A stretch of DNA of 64,000 bases from Quillaja saponaria. Its lineage: Eukaryota; Streptophyta; Magnoliopsida; Fabales; Quillajaceae. The notes under the pieces were generated by a model. It made no database searches. It was not told where the DNA came from and worked only from the letters and a program-made list of their open reading frames with translations. A program made the position numbers and the translations under genes. Location of the stretch: assembly GCA_029379385.1 (NCBI GenBank), contig CM055608.1:24922350-24986349 (forward strand). Direction: 5' to 3'. Positions 50,539 to 63,853 of this stretch are shown in pieces (position 1 is the first letter of the stretch; every line of letters starts with the position of its first letter).

Positions 50539-53500
50539 CCTATATCAAAAGGGTTTCTATTTTAATTTTATTTTATTTTGTTTTGTGAAACCTGCTTTTG
50601 TTTTTCAAGCTCATCGATGGCGCCCTCAATCGTCTAAACAGAATCGTATGTCTTTATGTGGCCAAAATGATAATGCAAAGGACGTTATTTGAATGACTCC
50701 CAAGTGTATGAGTCTCTATCCAATGATATATAAATAATATATTTACTTATTTTATTAACAAGTGCAATGCATGATGATAAAAAAATGTGCTTTTTGTTAT
50801 ATATTAATGAGATGATGATAATTGTTTTACCCCTTTTTCAATATAGTATTACTAATTGTGATAATTGGTGGTATACTTTTATTATTCTAATTATAATTGA
50901 GAATTTGGTGAAGAAACGTGCGTTGACTAAAATATTAATTTATTCTTATTTTAATGATTCATATAAGTGCATGTTTACATGAAATTTATAATAAGAACAC
51001 CATTTGCATTTATTCATCTTTTATTTTTTAATGCAAAACTTTATTCATCAATTAAAAAATAAATTATCCAACTCGGACACTAGACACTAGATACTTGTCA
51101 CTAAATAAATAAATAAAATAAAAATAACAACATTCTTAACTAAATTACAAAGAGGGTACTAAATATAGATATCCCAAAGGGGCAGAAGAAAAAAATAATA
51201 AAAAAATAAAAACTTCCACCACAAAACCGAAGAAGCAGGCCACACCTAACTCTTATATATTGTCACAAAAATGTATGAAAACTTTAATTCTTATAGACTT
51301 CCATAAAGATTCAATATAAAGATTCGAATTAGAAATAGAAGATACCTCCTTGACACTAGATCAACCCTCTTAAAAAATATTTGATATAATATATTATCTA
51401 ACTTTAAAATTTAACTGAAGTTTATTAACACTAGTTCAGCCACACTACAGATTATTTTCTTATCCCATTCTTTTCAATTTCTTTCAAATTTTCATGGAAT
51501 GAAGTCTTATGTTAAACTATATATAATCAACATATCAAGAAACATAATCTGTTACTCTAATAGGATTGGCTTGGTTAAGAATGTGTACTTTTATTTATTG
51601 ACTTATTGAAAAGACTGTGAGAAATAATTTTTTTTATAAATTTTCTATTCCCAACATGTCTTAATAAAATTAAAGATATAATTAATCGATGTGTGTATAA
51701 AATGGTACGTAACACACCTCAGCGCTCAATTAAAAAAAATAAAAATAATAATTATAATAACCTGTCTCCATGCTTAATTTTAAGAACCATTCAATTGGAA
51801 AAGCAAATAAAAACAAAAAATATCACATTAGGTGCCACATATAGGAGAGAAAAAGATTGTTTTGCCATCTATTATAGACAACAATATAAAAAGTTAAAAT
51901 ATTTTACATCAATGCTCTATTGATCATAATTAACCTTCTCACATACCTTTCTTGTTAACGTATGATTAAGAAAAATATTCCAACCACTACTTACACATAA
52001 TTAAACAACCTCAAGGATATTAATAATATTTTTGTAAAAATATTAATAAGAATTCATAAAAAATTATAAGCATCATTAATTTCCCACGACATTCTTCAAT
52101 TATTTTTACCTTAGATAATTTTATGGGGAATTGGAATAAATAATACTGCCCTCAATCTCTCCAAAAATCTAATCTTGATGAGTGATTTTTATTTTTTATT
52201 TTTAATTTAAAAGCTGAACACGCCTTTTCATGTGAGTTATACGATGGTTGGTTGACAATATATATTTCTTTGGCCATTCAATTCCTTTGACAAATTTATA
52301 ATTTATGCACATAATTAAATACATGTAATAAATAAGAATTTGGGGGGAAAATAAAAAATAAATGAAGGAGAAAAATAAGTGGTGTAAGATAATGTAGAAA
52401 GTATGCATAAATTGGTGGATCAGTCATAGAGATCAAGTACTGGTTGGTAGGGTAATCCACTGAGAGTCTGAGACTGAGACAAACTAATTAAAAGTCTATA
52501 CATAAGATAACATAATCTCAACCTCAAATAATTTGCTTACATTTCTTTTTTCAATCTCTGCGCACATTTGGTCCACAACATAATCGTGGCTGTGGAAATC
52601 TCCTGGGAATTTTCAAAATTGTTTCGCCACATATTTTTGTTGGTTGGTTATTTATTAGTCTATCTAAATGAATTCAGTGTTGATATAAGAAGTTGATAAT
52701 TATATACTAAATTGGGTTGTCAGTTATGTTAAAATGATCATAACAATATATGAAAAATGTTATTATTTTCTCTCTATAGAATAAAAATATAGATTATGTT
52801 TATATTTTTACGATAAACTTGTTCATGATATAATATTTATATTGTAGAAAGTTGGTGTCCTATTCGATTCGTCTAACAAATAAATAGATCTCATATAAAG
52901 TCTACTTTCTTATTAACGGAGTATATATCTAAGTATTATTTGGTAATTTATATTAAGATGTTGGGTTCTATATTAGTATAGTTACTGACAAAGTTGAGAA
53001 AAGAAATTAACAACTTAGTTGACAATTTGTTCATATATATTATGCATGCAGTCGTGTAGATACCATCCTTAGCTAAGTGGTTTGTCTTTTCAAAAAGAAA
53101 ACAAACGCTCTGTGAGACAATGATCACTTGGCCCTCTAGCTGTACCTATGCACCACTGAAACAAACTACCCACCATTGCTTGTTAATAAAAACATCCTCT
53201 AGTTTTATTGATTCCCAGGAAATTATTTTCACACACAAAATTGAGCAGTGAGCCTATGCTATGACCCTCAAACCACAGTGCAAAGTGCACATTGCTGAAA
53301 ATGATATTTTCTCAACAAAAAAGTTGCTAGCTAGGTTCACAAATTAATGTGCCAGAATGCTACACCAAACAAACAAAAAACCAAGATTAATATATGTATT
53401 CTCTGCTAATATGAAAATATAGATATAAGAATTTGAAAAACTTACTATTAAAGAATTGCAGACAAGCTAAGATTTAAAAATATATTATTCTTTTTATCTA

Positions 53501-53989
53501 TACAACTAATGTATTATATAATTTTATCATATCATGTTTAAAATGTGTCATATGATCTTGTCATATGTTTAAAATCGAATGTAAATATGACGGCATGCCA
53601 CTAATTAGAAGTCTCTTGCTTCAAAATTTGAGAAAATGTGTTTGCAATCTTTGTGTTGGAATTGTGCATGTAGCATACATCTTTCCTTTTATTCTCCTAT
53701 CAATTTATTATAGCCAACATGCACTTGCAGCTTTTAGAGGAAAGAATCCAAAAACAATACTTGTCATGTTCCTTTTCTTCACTCTTCTGTAACAGGTTAC
53801 CAAAAACAATATCATACTACACATCCTGTTTTCTAATTGGACACAGTTTACATTCAGGTCGTACCCAATATAACATCTCGGTCTCTCTTTTTGAAATTCA
53901 AGTGGTTTACTTTGCCAAAGAAAAACAAAATTTTCTCTTTAGCCTTTGATAATTCCAGTAAACCACAACTTATATGACATTGCTATTAA
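50539..53989. other. AT-rich intergenic region
   Basis: No gene, RNA or clear mobile element seen. Short open frames (for example 51693-51923 and 53565-53949) have low-complexity or Ile/Lys/Asn-rich translations with no motifs. It contains scattered A/T tracts and TTAATAATA-like phrases. Confidence 0.5.
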
Positions 53990-56236
53990 TTACAACTTAT
54001 ATATGCCAATGAAAGGCACTAACACTGAACCTATCCAAAGCTTCCCACCCTTTTCTTCCACTTCACTGATGAACCTCATGACCTTTCCTTCAGTATCTTC
54101 TAAGACTTCTAATATTTTTCCTTCATCGCTTAACTTCACAGAAGTGGCATGTGCCTTCCCTCCCACAAGTAGTGCGTGTAATTGCCTGAAGCTAAGAGGA
54201 AACTTCAGCAACGTCTTTCCAGCCCATGAGTTGGAATACATCCATTTTGCAAAAGGAGTTTGTTTTGCATGCAAAGCCACCCAAAACTCTCCTTTTGAAT
54301 TTCTTCTTACATTATCTGGGAACCCTGGAAGTTCAGCAAAGGTGTCGACATGTCCTACAAGCAGTGGTTTCTGCTACAAGCACAAATGATCCGTCTTTGC
54401 TTAGGGCAACACTATTGGCAAAAGCATGACCCCGTAGCAAGACTGTCACTTCTTTGCTTGACTTCTTATATTTCATTACTTGCCAGTCTTGTCCCCACTC
54501 AGGAGTGCCGCCATGAACAGCCTGCAAATTAAAGCTGCAAACAAATTAGACTAACAACTTTTCCATGCAAAAAAGAACAAAGAAGTTTGGCTGATGTTCT
54601 ATCCATGCATGAGAGGGCTGAATTTACTAACAGCCCCTATCTCTTGTGGGATGCAATTGGGCCTATCACGTGAGTGAGAGGGGCAGTGTAGATGCAGCCC
54701 CATTTGCTTGTATATAGTGTCTTCGAAAGTATTTTATATTAATGTTTATGAGGATGAGCAGAAAAAGTTACTGTTTTGAGTTTACAAGTAACTTCAAGAA
54801 GTAACTCCTTAAATGTCCTACGAAATGCTAAACATAAAAAGTCATCGTGGCAACAAAAACAAATATCATCTCAACCAATTAGAGAAATGACAGGTACTGT
54901 TTTGAACATAATTCTCCTTGACCTTGTCTTTCTTATTTCCACTTTCTTTTGAACAAAAGAACATGTGATTTCCATTCCACTTCATATGATATCACTTGAA
55001 GATATGGAACAGGAGTATGACAATGACATAGTAATGGGTAAGAATATTTTCAGAGGTGTTATGCAGGCATTTCGTTTTTACGTAACATCAACCAGTATAT
55101 GACTGAAAGGACTTTCATAATACATTTAGACGTTGAGCTATAAGAGGCTAAAGATTCCAACAAATTTCATGCCAAACACTTTGAGGGGGTAGCAGAAAAA
55201 AAAATAAAAAAACTATGCCAATTAGAGACAGTATATTGTTCACATGTAAGAATATTGAAACTTCAGAAATGCCCTTGAGAAAACAAAACCAAACAAAATA
55301 AATAAAATGTTAATAAGATAAAGTATTTTAATTCAGGAAAAATAAGACACAGCAGTTTATTCCATACAAAAAAAGCATATGTTATTTTGAACCAAATTTA
55401 CCTTCTATAGAATATTGTACTCGTGTCTGTGAAGTAAATAATGCCTTCGTCCTCATCAATGTCCATATCATTGGTAAAGGACTGACCTTCAACTTCTGTC
55501 ACCACTTGGGTTGCCATACCCCCTGTTGTTCCTACTACTTGAAGGCCTAAGTAGGAATCAGCAATATACAAATCTCCAGTTCTCTTGTCAAATCGTAGTC
55601 CTAATGGCTGCCCACAGACATGCTCCAGTTCTGGTGCAAACGGGCGTATGCAGTCTTTCCTAAAAATTGTTCATTTTGATTAATTAGAAGCATAAGAAAA
55701 TTATCACATATCCCATGAAAAAGAGTGTTGGCAATCCGCAATCTATTACACTAAGTCATAAATTACATATAAGAGCTAAGCAAAAATATCAGGACAATGT
55801 TAAAGTGGGTATCATGATATCTCAAAAAAGACTAGGCACAATGTTGCCTATTCACCGCGCCAGAACCAGCATGTATATCTGTCAGGGAGAATAGTCAAAT
55901 ACTTGCTTGATTCACATATGTGCATGGATGTTGTCGGAGTGAGTGGCTACACTTCAAACTAAAGCATGTGCAATACATGATGTTTGCTTTGTTTTTACTA
56001 AGCTCTAAGACCTATTCTAATTTCTACACTAAACCACGGCAACAGATCCTATCTTGAGAGTAATTTTTGAGGACTGAGGTCCATACTACAATGACTAAGA
56101 TCAATATTGACAGAAGAAGCCACTCCATAGTCATTTATTGGTTGAATACTTGAAGTGGGCTGCAAAGGTAAGCTTATCTGTAAAACATGCATAGTTATCA
56201 TAATGCCTCCTCAGAAAAAGGTGGAGTCTCAGGTTC

Positions 56237-56254
56237 AAAAGAATAACAGTATGT
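56237..56254. repeat. SINE target site duplication, left copy
   Basis: AAAAGAATAACAGTATGT here and AAAAGGATAACAGTATGT at 56431-56448 differ at one base and bracket the SINE exactly. Confidence 0.9.
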
Positions 56255-56430
56255 GGGCTCACCCGGTGCACAAAGTGCTCCCCGGCTATTGCGGGGGTAG
56301 GGAGAGGGTGGGCGCACATGTACGCAGCCTTTCCCTTACATTTTTGCAAAGAGGCTGTTTCCACGCCTCAAACCCGTAACCTACAGGTCACCAAAGAAAC
56401 AACTTTACCGTTGCGCCAAGACTCGCCCTC
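56255..56430 (-). mobile_element. Au-type SINE
   Basis: On the minus strand it opens GAGGGCGAGTCTTGGCGCAACGGTAAAG-like sequence (A-box region), followed by TGACCTGTAGGTTACGGG and GTTTGAGGCGTGG (B-box region). Then come AACAGCCTCTTTGC, GTAAGGGAAAGGCTGCGTAC and CTTTGTGCACCGGGTGAGCC. This is the order in plant Au SINEs, which are tRNA-derived and transcribed by RNA polymerase III. It lies in intron 1 of the SSL pseudogene and is flanked by an 18-bp target duplication. Confidence 0.9.
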
Positions 56431-56448
56431 AAAAGGATAACAGTATGT
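56431..56448. repeat. SINE target site duplication, right copy
   Basis: Partner of 56237-56254, with 17 of 18 bases identical, next to the tRNA-like head of the SINE. Confidence 0.9.
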
Positions 56449-57779
56449 AACAAAACAATTTCATACATCAACCTCTTTGGTTGGACAAAGGTGAATTTTA
56501 ATGATTTGATAATTAAATTTTAGCAACAATGAGTTAGATATTCAGAACTAGCCCCAACAAAATGGTGTGCAAGAAATTATTTGGTTTGATACAATGGAGG
56601 ACTATATGTGCCATCGCTTATTGTTGTTATTTGAATAATTGGAAGGAACATTCACATAGTATACTTCAAATTTGATAATTAGAAGAGTAAGATAATAGTT
56701 TTAATGTGCATCGGAATTTGGTTCTATTCATTGCAGAGGTGAAGACTGAAGACATCTTCTAACATTCCTTAACTAATAGCTAACAAAATAAAATAAAAAA
56801 CATAAACATGTTTAAAAGCAATAGGATAAACTTTCACAAGACAAACTTATGAAGTTGAGTTCTACTAGTTGACGTTTTGACACCCAAAACTTAACCACAT
56901 TGAACTGTAGAACAGGTTACTATGTCCACAAATTGCTCTTCCATCCATGTTGATATCTTCACCTACTTTGGTCACATAATACTGGGGATCAAGTTGACTA
57001 AGCAACAGATTTAGCTAGTTATATTCTTAGGGGTTTATAGGAATGTTCTAAATACAATATTATAATCTAAAATAAGCCCCAAAATAGGTTGATTAAGTGC
57101 AAAGATCAACATACCCAGAAAATCATTTCTTGTTGTGACATGTAGTAAATCAAAATTTTGATTTTGCGAGAAAGATTTCCCTTTTCCCCTTTTTAAGTTC
57201 CTTTGGGGTAAGTAGATTGGGCAAAAGATGTTTGCCTAATTGTCTTACTTCAAACTCCAACCATTAAAAGGTTTTCATAGCCCTTTTCAATATTAAGCTG
57301 TATCATTCTGCAGGATATAGCATCCAATAGCAAGCATTACATATAAGAATTTTCTTCTGGAATCAAGCACATAAATTTATAATAGTGGGAGTAGCAAAGA
57401 TACAAACCCCAATGGAAATATTTGGAAAACACAGCCTTCAATGCTAAATTACCTCTGAGAAGTGGTGAAAGCAAAATCAGTCCAGCCACGGCCATCGGAC
57501 CCATTTGAGAATCCGACTGTCGGCAACGCCGGTGTACGGACCTTCCCCATTGGGATCGAAAACCAAACTCTCGGGTCCAAATGCTCCAGTGACTTGGACT
57601 ATATCTGCTGTGTGAAGATGGTCATTGGACCCTGGAGTAGAAGGCACAGCAAATAAATTTAATGGGTTAAAAAATGCTATAATTATTGACACCACTGCAA
57701 GTGTTGCAGCAATCACTATTAGCTTTGAGTTCATAGCCTTAACAGATAAAAGGATTACCAAATTATAATTACAACAGCC

Positions 57780-58580
57780 AAATGGGGCTCATTCATATAT
57801 GATGTATCTCTCTGTGTTTGGTAGCTCTCAGTGGCACATGTGTTACCATCTACTTCTTTCTTTCTTTCTTTTTGTTTTCTATTATTTTCTTAGGTATCGT
57901 CCATCTACCAAATAGTACTTTCAATCTTTCCCCCATGTACCAAACTTCTTAATGATGATAGATAGAGAATGTGAGATTAAGATTTGGAATTTTTTTTTTC
58001 TTTTTTTTTTGTTCTATTCCAAAATAAAGACATAATATTTGCTTTCCAAAATTTTTTTAATTAAAGAAAATGAAAAATTATCCTTGAAGAAAGTTGATCA
58101 TCTTTTTTCATATATAAAGTTATATTATCATATTATTAATTCATATTGTGTAAGAGTTATTTAAATAATGATATATTACAGTTTATAGTTCATATAATGT
58201 GTCAAATAAATTCAAAATATTATACTGATAATTATTTTTAAAATCGAATTGATAAGCTCACTAATGACATATTGGTTTTTTTTTTTTTCCTTCCTTTAAT
58301 TTTTATTATTTATACGATGTTGAGTCTTTGTCATCACCGCTTTATTTATACTAATTATTTTTGTCAAATTGTAACCGTTCGATTTTAATACATCTCTAAT
58401 TATCCAATTAAAGCCTTGGAAAAAAAATATAAAAAAATAAATAAGAGAAATGTTAAGGTACTTCTTTTCTAAAATTTTCAAGTCCCACGGCATCGGCATC
58501 TGGAGGAGAATGGGCTGAGTATGGATAAGACCCGGCCCGACTTTTATAAATTTATATATTTTTTATCCAAATCCATAAAT
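57780..58580. other. intergenic region upstream of the SSL pseudogene
   Basis: Contains TCATATATGA about 60 bp upstream of the SSL start, a weak TATA candidate, and a TTTC repeat near 57857. Beyond that it is AT-rich DNA without genes. Confidence 0.45.
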
Positions 58581-58997
58581 AGGAGTGTAGATATAACTAC
58601 AATTATACTTCCTTATGATTATCTTAATTTTTAATTTAGCTATTTATGAATATTTTCAGTAAATTTGTTACATTATCTCATTCTCATGTTATGCTTAAAT
58701 AAATAAATTTTACATAATTTAATAATAAAATGTCCAAAATTTTTTTTACAAGATATAAAAATAACTTATGTATTTTATTATCTTTATGTCAAGGAGTGTA
58801 GATATAACTACAATTATACTTCCTTATGATTATCTCAATTTTTAATTTAGCTATTTATGAATATTTTCAGTAATTTGTTACATTATCTCATTCTTGCTTA
58901 AATAAAGAAATTTTACATAATTTAATAATAAAATGTCCAAATTTTTTTTTACAAGATATAAAAATAACTTATGTATTTTATTATCTTTATGTCAAGT
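58581..58997. repeat. 211-bp tandem duplication
   Basis: Two adjacent units start at 58581 and 58792 with AGGAGTGTAGATATAACTAC. They continue through CTTCCTTATGATTATCT and TTATCTTTATGTCAAG. They are almost identical apart from a few indels (for example loss of CATGTTA in the second), so the duplication is recent. Confidence 0.9.
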
Positions 58998-58999
58998 GT

Positions 59000-61900
59000 A
59001 GTTATTTTATTAATTCATAACATGTAAACTAAATAATAAAACTTGCTAAGAATTTTTGAATCTTGAGTGATAAAAAAATTGATTGAAAAAATTATTAGAT
59101 GATAAACTTGAAATCTGATATAATTCTTAAAAACCAAAATAGTATATAAACTTATAAAATTTTATCCTTGGATTTGGGAAAGACACGTGAAACTTTCACG
59201 AAATACCCATTGAATATTTTAAATAAAAAAAAAAAAATTGCTCATGGTTTTAATTTTTACATAAATGAGAATGTAAACTAATTGTAATCTAAATTAAGCT
59301 AAACACTTTTTTTCAACTATCTAAAGTCCATTAGGTAATTATAGATAATAAATATCTGAATTTTTTTAGTTAATTAACTTATTAAATTATAAATTGATTA
59401 ACAAAGTAATTATGTCAATAAGTTCCTTAATTTTTATTGTTAGTCAACTTAATTAATTTTTGTGGAAATGGAAATTAGCTATAGTTGACGGAGGAAAACA
59501 AATATATTAGGTAAATAGGTAATAATGGATGACAATAATTTTCTATTATACAATTATGTCAATAAATTTCATAATTTATTCTTAAACAATTAGATCAATA
59601 AATTCTATAATTTTGTAAGTTAAATTATTTTTAAATTATTATAATTTTATTATATATATATATATTACAAAAATTTAGATAAAATATACATTCTCTTATA
59701 AATTCAAGTAAAGTAATGTAAAAACTAAACAATTTTGATATCTAATTATTTTTATAAAAAATATATATATATTTATATCAAATCAGGTGTACAGTTTGAC
59801 CCAACCCGCCCTTAGTGGATCACTAACTCGAAGTAATTCAAACGTTTGTGTCTATTTTCAAGTCAATTATAAGGTAATCTATCATCTTTTTCTATGTTTT
59901 TATGTAAAAAATGAATAAATCTACATACATGCATTTACAAAATAAGAAATTAAAAAAATATTAATAGTTGACTAGAGAAAAAATTGAGAGAGATTACTAA
60001 ATTTAACTAAGAAATTAAATTAAAGGATTTAATTAAGAGAATTGACTAAAAAAATCATGTCATCTAAAAAACAAAAAGTCTTCAAAATTTCGTTCTGTTT
60101 CAATTGTCTTGGACCAAATTTAGTACCAACATTTTCAAAATTTTATTTTGGTTTAAAAATTCTTCGAGATATACTTGAAAGCTGAATGAAACAAGGAAAA
60201 AAAAATTTAAAAAAAATCATGCAATAAGTTTACATGATCAATAAGTCTTATTTTTAATTTTTTTTTCTCTTTAAATTAAGCCTTTTGATCCATAGCAATA
60301 CATATAATACTAATTTTACCCTTTAGTTGATATGTCATCAAAGTTTTATTTTCTCTCTAAAACTTAAACTCATTTTTTAAAAGAAAATTTTTTTTTTTTT
60401 TTATTAAAAGTAGAATTTTTCCTTGAAAAAAATATTTTTATTAAATGTAATTATAAATAAATCTTGAATGAAAAGGAAAAAAAAACTCAAATTTTCAAAA
60501 AATTTATAAAAAAAACTCGTTAGTTTCAAAAAGTCCTAAATAATTGTAACTCTCATATTTGTGTTTCTTATTTATTTTATTTTATATCATTTTTCCTTCA
60601 TTATTATAGGTAAAATGAATTTTTCTTTAAAAAAAATTAAAAAAATAAAATTTATTGATAATGTGAACTTATTACATGATTCTTTTCATAATCTAAAATA
60701 TAAATAGGACTTTTTCCCAAAAAAAAAAAAATAGCAAAATTATGAACATTTTCTCAATCTATCCCAGTTACAAAGAAAGGGTTTTTCAAGTAAAGGCCTA
60801 ACGAGCCCAGCAGTAAAATTACAAGCAACAGCCTTATCAATCATCATGTGAGGCCCAAATCCAGCCCTCGTATCATTCCAAAAACGAGCCACCATATCCG
60901 GTAAGAAATTGATAATAGCCACTTTTTTGGGCCTTGAAATCTGTAAATATTTCCTGTATTATCAATTGATAAATAGTAAAATATTTTAATCTTAATCATT
61001 AAAAACTCAACGGTTTAGATTTTAACACCTTATTTTTAAATGTAAATTAATTAATTAAACATACAAAAAAAAAAAAAACACACACACACATTAGTTCAAA
61101 TATTTTAAAACAAAGAAACTACGTTAGTCTTACTTTGCAATTTAAGTTTAATTTTAAAACTTACCTTTATTAATGAAAAGCTAAAATTGAAAAGTATTTG
61201 GAGTCTACACAAATTTAACTAAATAATAATTATAATTATAAATTATATGTAAAGTCGATAAACATATATTGTACAATTTTAGAGAAAATTCTAACATTTT
61301 TAATTGCGCATTGAGTAACTATGGTAATAAAGTAATTTTAAAAGAAAAAAATAAGTTATTGAGCATAGTATTTCGTAAATATGATATACCTTTTTAAAAT
61401 AAAAATTATAAAATTAAGAAAATAAATTAGTCAAAGGAAATTTAAGTTGTAGACATTTTATTTTATTTTTTATTTAAAAGGTGAAAAAGGATAACAAAAA
61501 ATCTCAAAAAAATAATATATTTAATACCTTTTTAATTGTTTAGTTTTTTTTTTTTTTTTAAATGTCAAGTGTTTTTTTTGGAAATAAAATATAATTATTA
61601 GTTTTAATTGTTAGTATTAGCATATTCTTTAAAGCGAGCACATTTGAGGATCAAGATTCGAGTCCAGAATCACTTCCTAGTAAATGTATAAAGGACAAGT
61701 ATCAATTATACTATACTTCATGAACTATAACATATTTTACAATATTATGTAAATTATCAAATTAGGTAAGGCACATAAACTACTAATTTGAGCTATAGCT
61801 AGTTAATAAAAAGAATAGATTACCCTTGTTACAAGCTTTCTTTATTTTCTCAATGTATCGTGCAAAATATGATCTTAATTAGATTAGCAATCCCTTTGTT

Positions 61901-63516
61901 TACTATAGATGCGTAAGATTTGGTATAATTCGTTAAATTAGTTCCAAATAAAAATTATAAATGTAACATAAATAAAATTAATTGAAAAATGAGATATTAA
62001 TTTTAAAATTAATGAATGTTTATTTGGTTAATTTGAAAAATGATATTTGTAAGACTTTGATAACTATGATCTTTAATTACAACTTGGGAAGTTTGTTATG
62101 TTTCTTAATTTTGGGCTTGAGGTCCTCATGCCGGGCCAATTCAGAGCTGAAAAGTAGAGATGGGACCTTTGCAGTTAGAGTTCACAGATTGGGAGGATTT
62201 TTCGATAACTCTCTAATATTTAAGTAAGAATTCCTAGAGAGATAAAATATTAATGAGATAGTAAATATTATAAACAGAGAAATAGTACATCTACATCTTT
62301 TATTATTATTATTTGCTGTATTGTAACAATTTAGAGATACTAAGTGGCCTAGTGATAAAATAATTATTCAGATATTCAAGATTATGTGACGTAAAAATGT
62401 TGGTTTAAGATAATTCCTACTAATAAGATAGTTTAACGAGAAGTAATACATGTATATATCTAATTAGTTTTCTCGTTCTGACTAAGAATATACATGACAA
62501 GATGATTGGAAAGAATTTGTCAGCACAAAAAATTTTCATTTTGGTCTTTTTTTTTTTTTTTTTTAGGATGTTTGAGTCGGTTTATAGATGTATAAAGGAG
62601 ATCAAGACATCAAAAACTTAAAACAAGGATTCTAGGTTTTTTAGATCGATGTTATATATAATTAATAGTTGATTAGGATGATTGAGTGTTGTTGATTAAC
62701 AACTACTTAATAAAATGATTATATCTTATTTATAATTTGACATTTATAAAATATGTCACAATTATTTATTTATGAGATAAAATATAATTAACACAAAGTA
62801 AATAATTATATCTTATTTATAATTCGATTGTTCATAAAATTTGTAATAATTATTCATGAGATTAAATACCAAAAATATAATACAAATAAGACAGGTTGAC
62901 AATTAGTCCAAAAAAATAAGGCATAGAATTTACTTATTTTATTATATATGAAGAATCATATCATACTTCTAATAATTTATTAGATGACTTGATTGTAGAG
63001 ATACATAATTGAATATTAATTCATATCTTTGGTACAATATTAATTAGTGAATAATTGATATAAATTAATATATCTTTAAAACATGTTCACTAATAATCCA
63101 ATGCAAGAAAGGATCTTTAATACAGATATGGTGTCCCTATGGTACTTCATAAAGACACCCCCACACCCAAATACCCCAACAGGTGTTCTTAAGGACAATA
63201 TAGAGTAGAGTACTGATCTCATTACTCCATTTGCAAGGCGCTTGTCTCATCAACTCAGATCAATTAATTAATGTATCATACATTTCTAAGAAGTTGAAAA
63301 AAATAATTTAATTGGTTAAATTAGTTTGTTTTCAGGAAGAAAAAAAAAAAAAGAATCATTTTTCTAAAATAACAGGCATGAAGTTTGTTTCCCAATTTAT
63401 GGGTTACAGAAAATAGAATTAACTTGGGCATGTACATTTCAACCAATCTTTGGAAGTCTTTTAATTAGTAAAAATATTAAAACTTTTACAGAAATGATAA
63501 AATATTTTTTTAGAAC
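59000..63516. other. AT-rich intergenic region
   Basis: Long A/T tracts (for example 60386-60406, 61538-61560, 62549-62565), a TA run at 59652-59664 and a CA run at 61079-61090. No gene is supported apart from one open fragment at 60740-60922 listed separately. A patch at 63140-63240 is less AT-rich (ACACCCCCACACCCAAATAC) and unassigned. Confidence 0.5.
60740..60922 (-). pseudogene. unidentified protein-like open fragment
   Basis: A 60-codon frame whose composition looks like real protein (NFLPDMVARFWNDTRAGFGP, MMIDKAVACNFTAGLVRPLL), set in DNA that is otherwise AT-rich and non-coding. GC content rises only over this stretch. I do not recognise the family. It may be a single surviving exon or a captured gene fragment. 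No splice partners were found nearby. Confidence 0.35.
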
Positions 63517-63748
63517 TTGTTTGACACGTTGTATAAGCATAATATAATAATATAAAAATATTCAATTAGCTCTTATATAATCTTATATTATTATATAATA
63601 TTGACAATAACATAATATTATTATATATAGACTTACAATTATATAGTAGTGGGAGAATGATAAGATAATAATATACATAATAGTAGAACAACTGTACAGT
63701 TTAACATATTGTATAATACTATTCAATTAGATATAATGTACCAAACAA
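63517..63748. mobile_element. possible AT-rich MITE
   Basis: Left end TTGTTTGACACGTTGTATAA and right end ATAATGTACCAAACAATAG (complement CTATTGTTTGGTACATTAT) look like degenerate inverted ends. The sequence between is nearly all A and T with TATTATATAA runs. The target duplication is unclear. Confidence 0.35.
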
Positions 63749-63853
63749 TAGACTTCTTTGAAGAGAATAAAGTATAAATATCATAGGTCTAACGAGTGTG
63801 TTACAAATTAATATATATAGTATAAACTTTCAATTTTCTTTTACTTTATTTCT

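Larger units (their letters stand above)
53990..57734 (-). pseudogene. strictosidine-synthase-like (SSL) protein, frameshifted
   Basis: Exons are 57734-57453, 55659-55402 and 54521-53990, with GT-AG borders. The start MNSKLIVIAATLAVVS begins a signal-anchor helix (about residues 4-24). Then come GAFGPESLVFDPNGEGPYTG, an intact exon 2 (CIRPFAPELEHVCGQPLGLR, DLYIADSYLGLQVVG, TNDMDIDEDEGIIYFTDTST) and exon 3 (VTVLLRGHAFANSVALSKDG through LWIGSVLVPFIGIYKL). Three lesions break it: a frameshift near 57497-57503, a one-base loss near 54480, and a loss of about a dozen codons with frame change near 54350-54357. The family is a six-bladed propeller in the endomembrane system. Most members are not true strictosidine synthases, so no alkaloid role is inferred. 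An Au-type SINE lies in intron 1. Confidence 0.88.

Noticed and set aside
53946..54429. Plus-strand open frames opposite the SSL gene
   Set aside because: Antisense shadows of exon 3. The minus-strand reading gives clear SSL family sequence.
56131..56379. Open frames on both strands over 56.1-56.4 kb
   Set aside because: They lie across the Au SINE and its flanks, which explain the sequence.
53990..57734. Calling this gene a true strictosidine synthase or part of an alkaloid cluster
   Set aside because: The sequence matches the general SSL branch with an N-terminal anchor. It is frameshifted, and no other alkaloid gene lies in the window.
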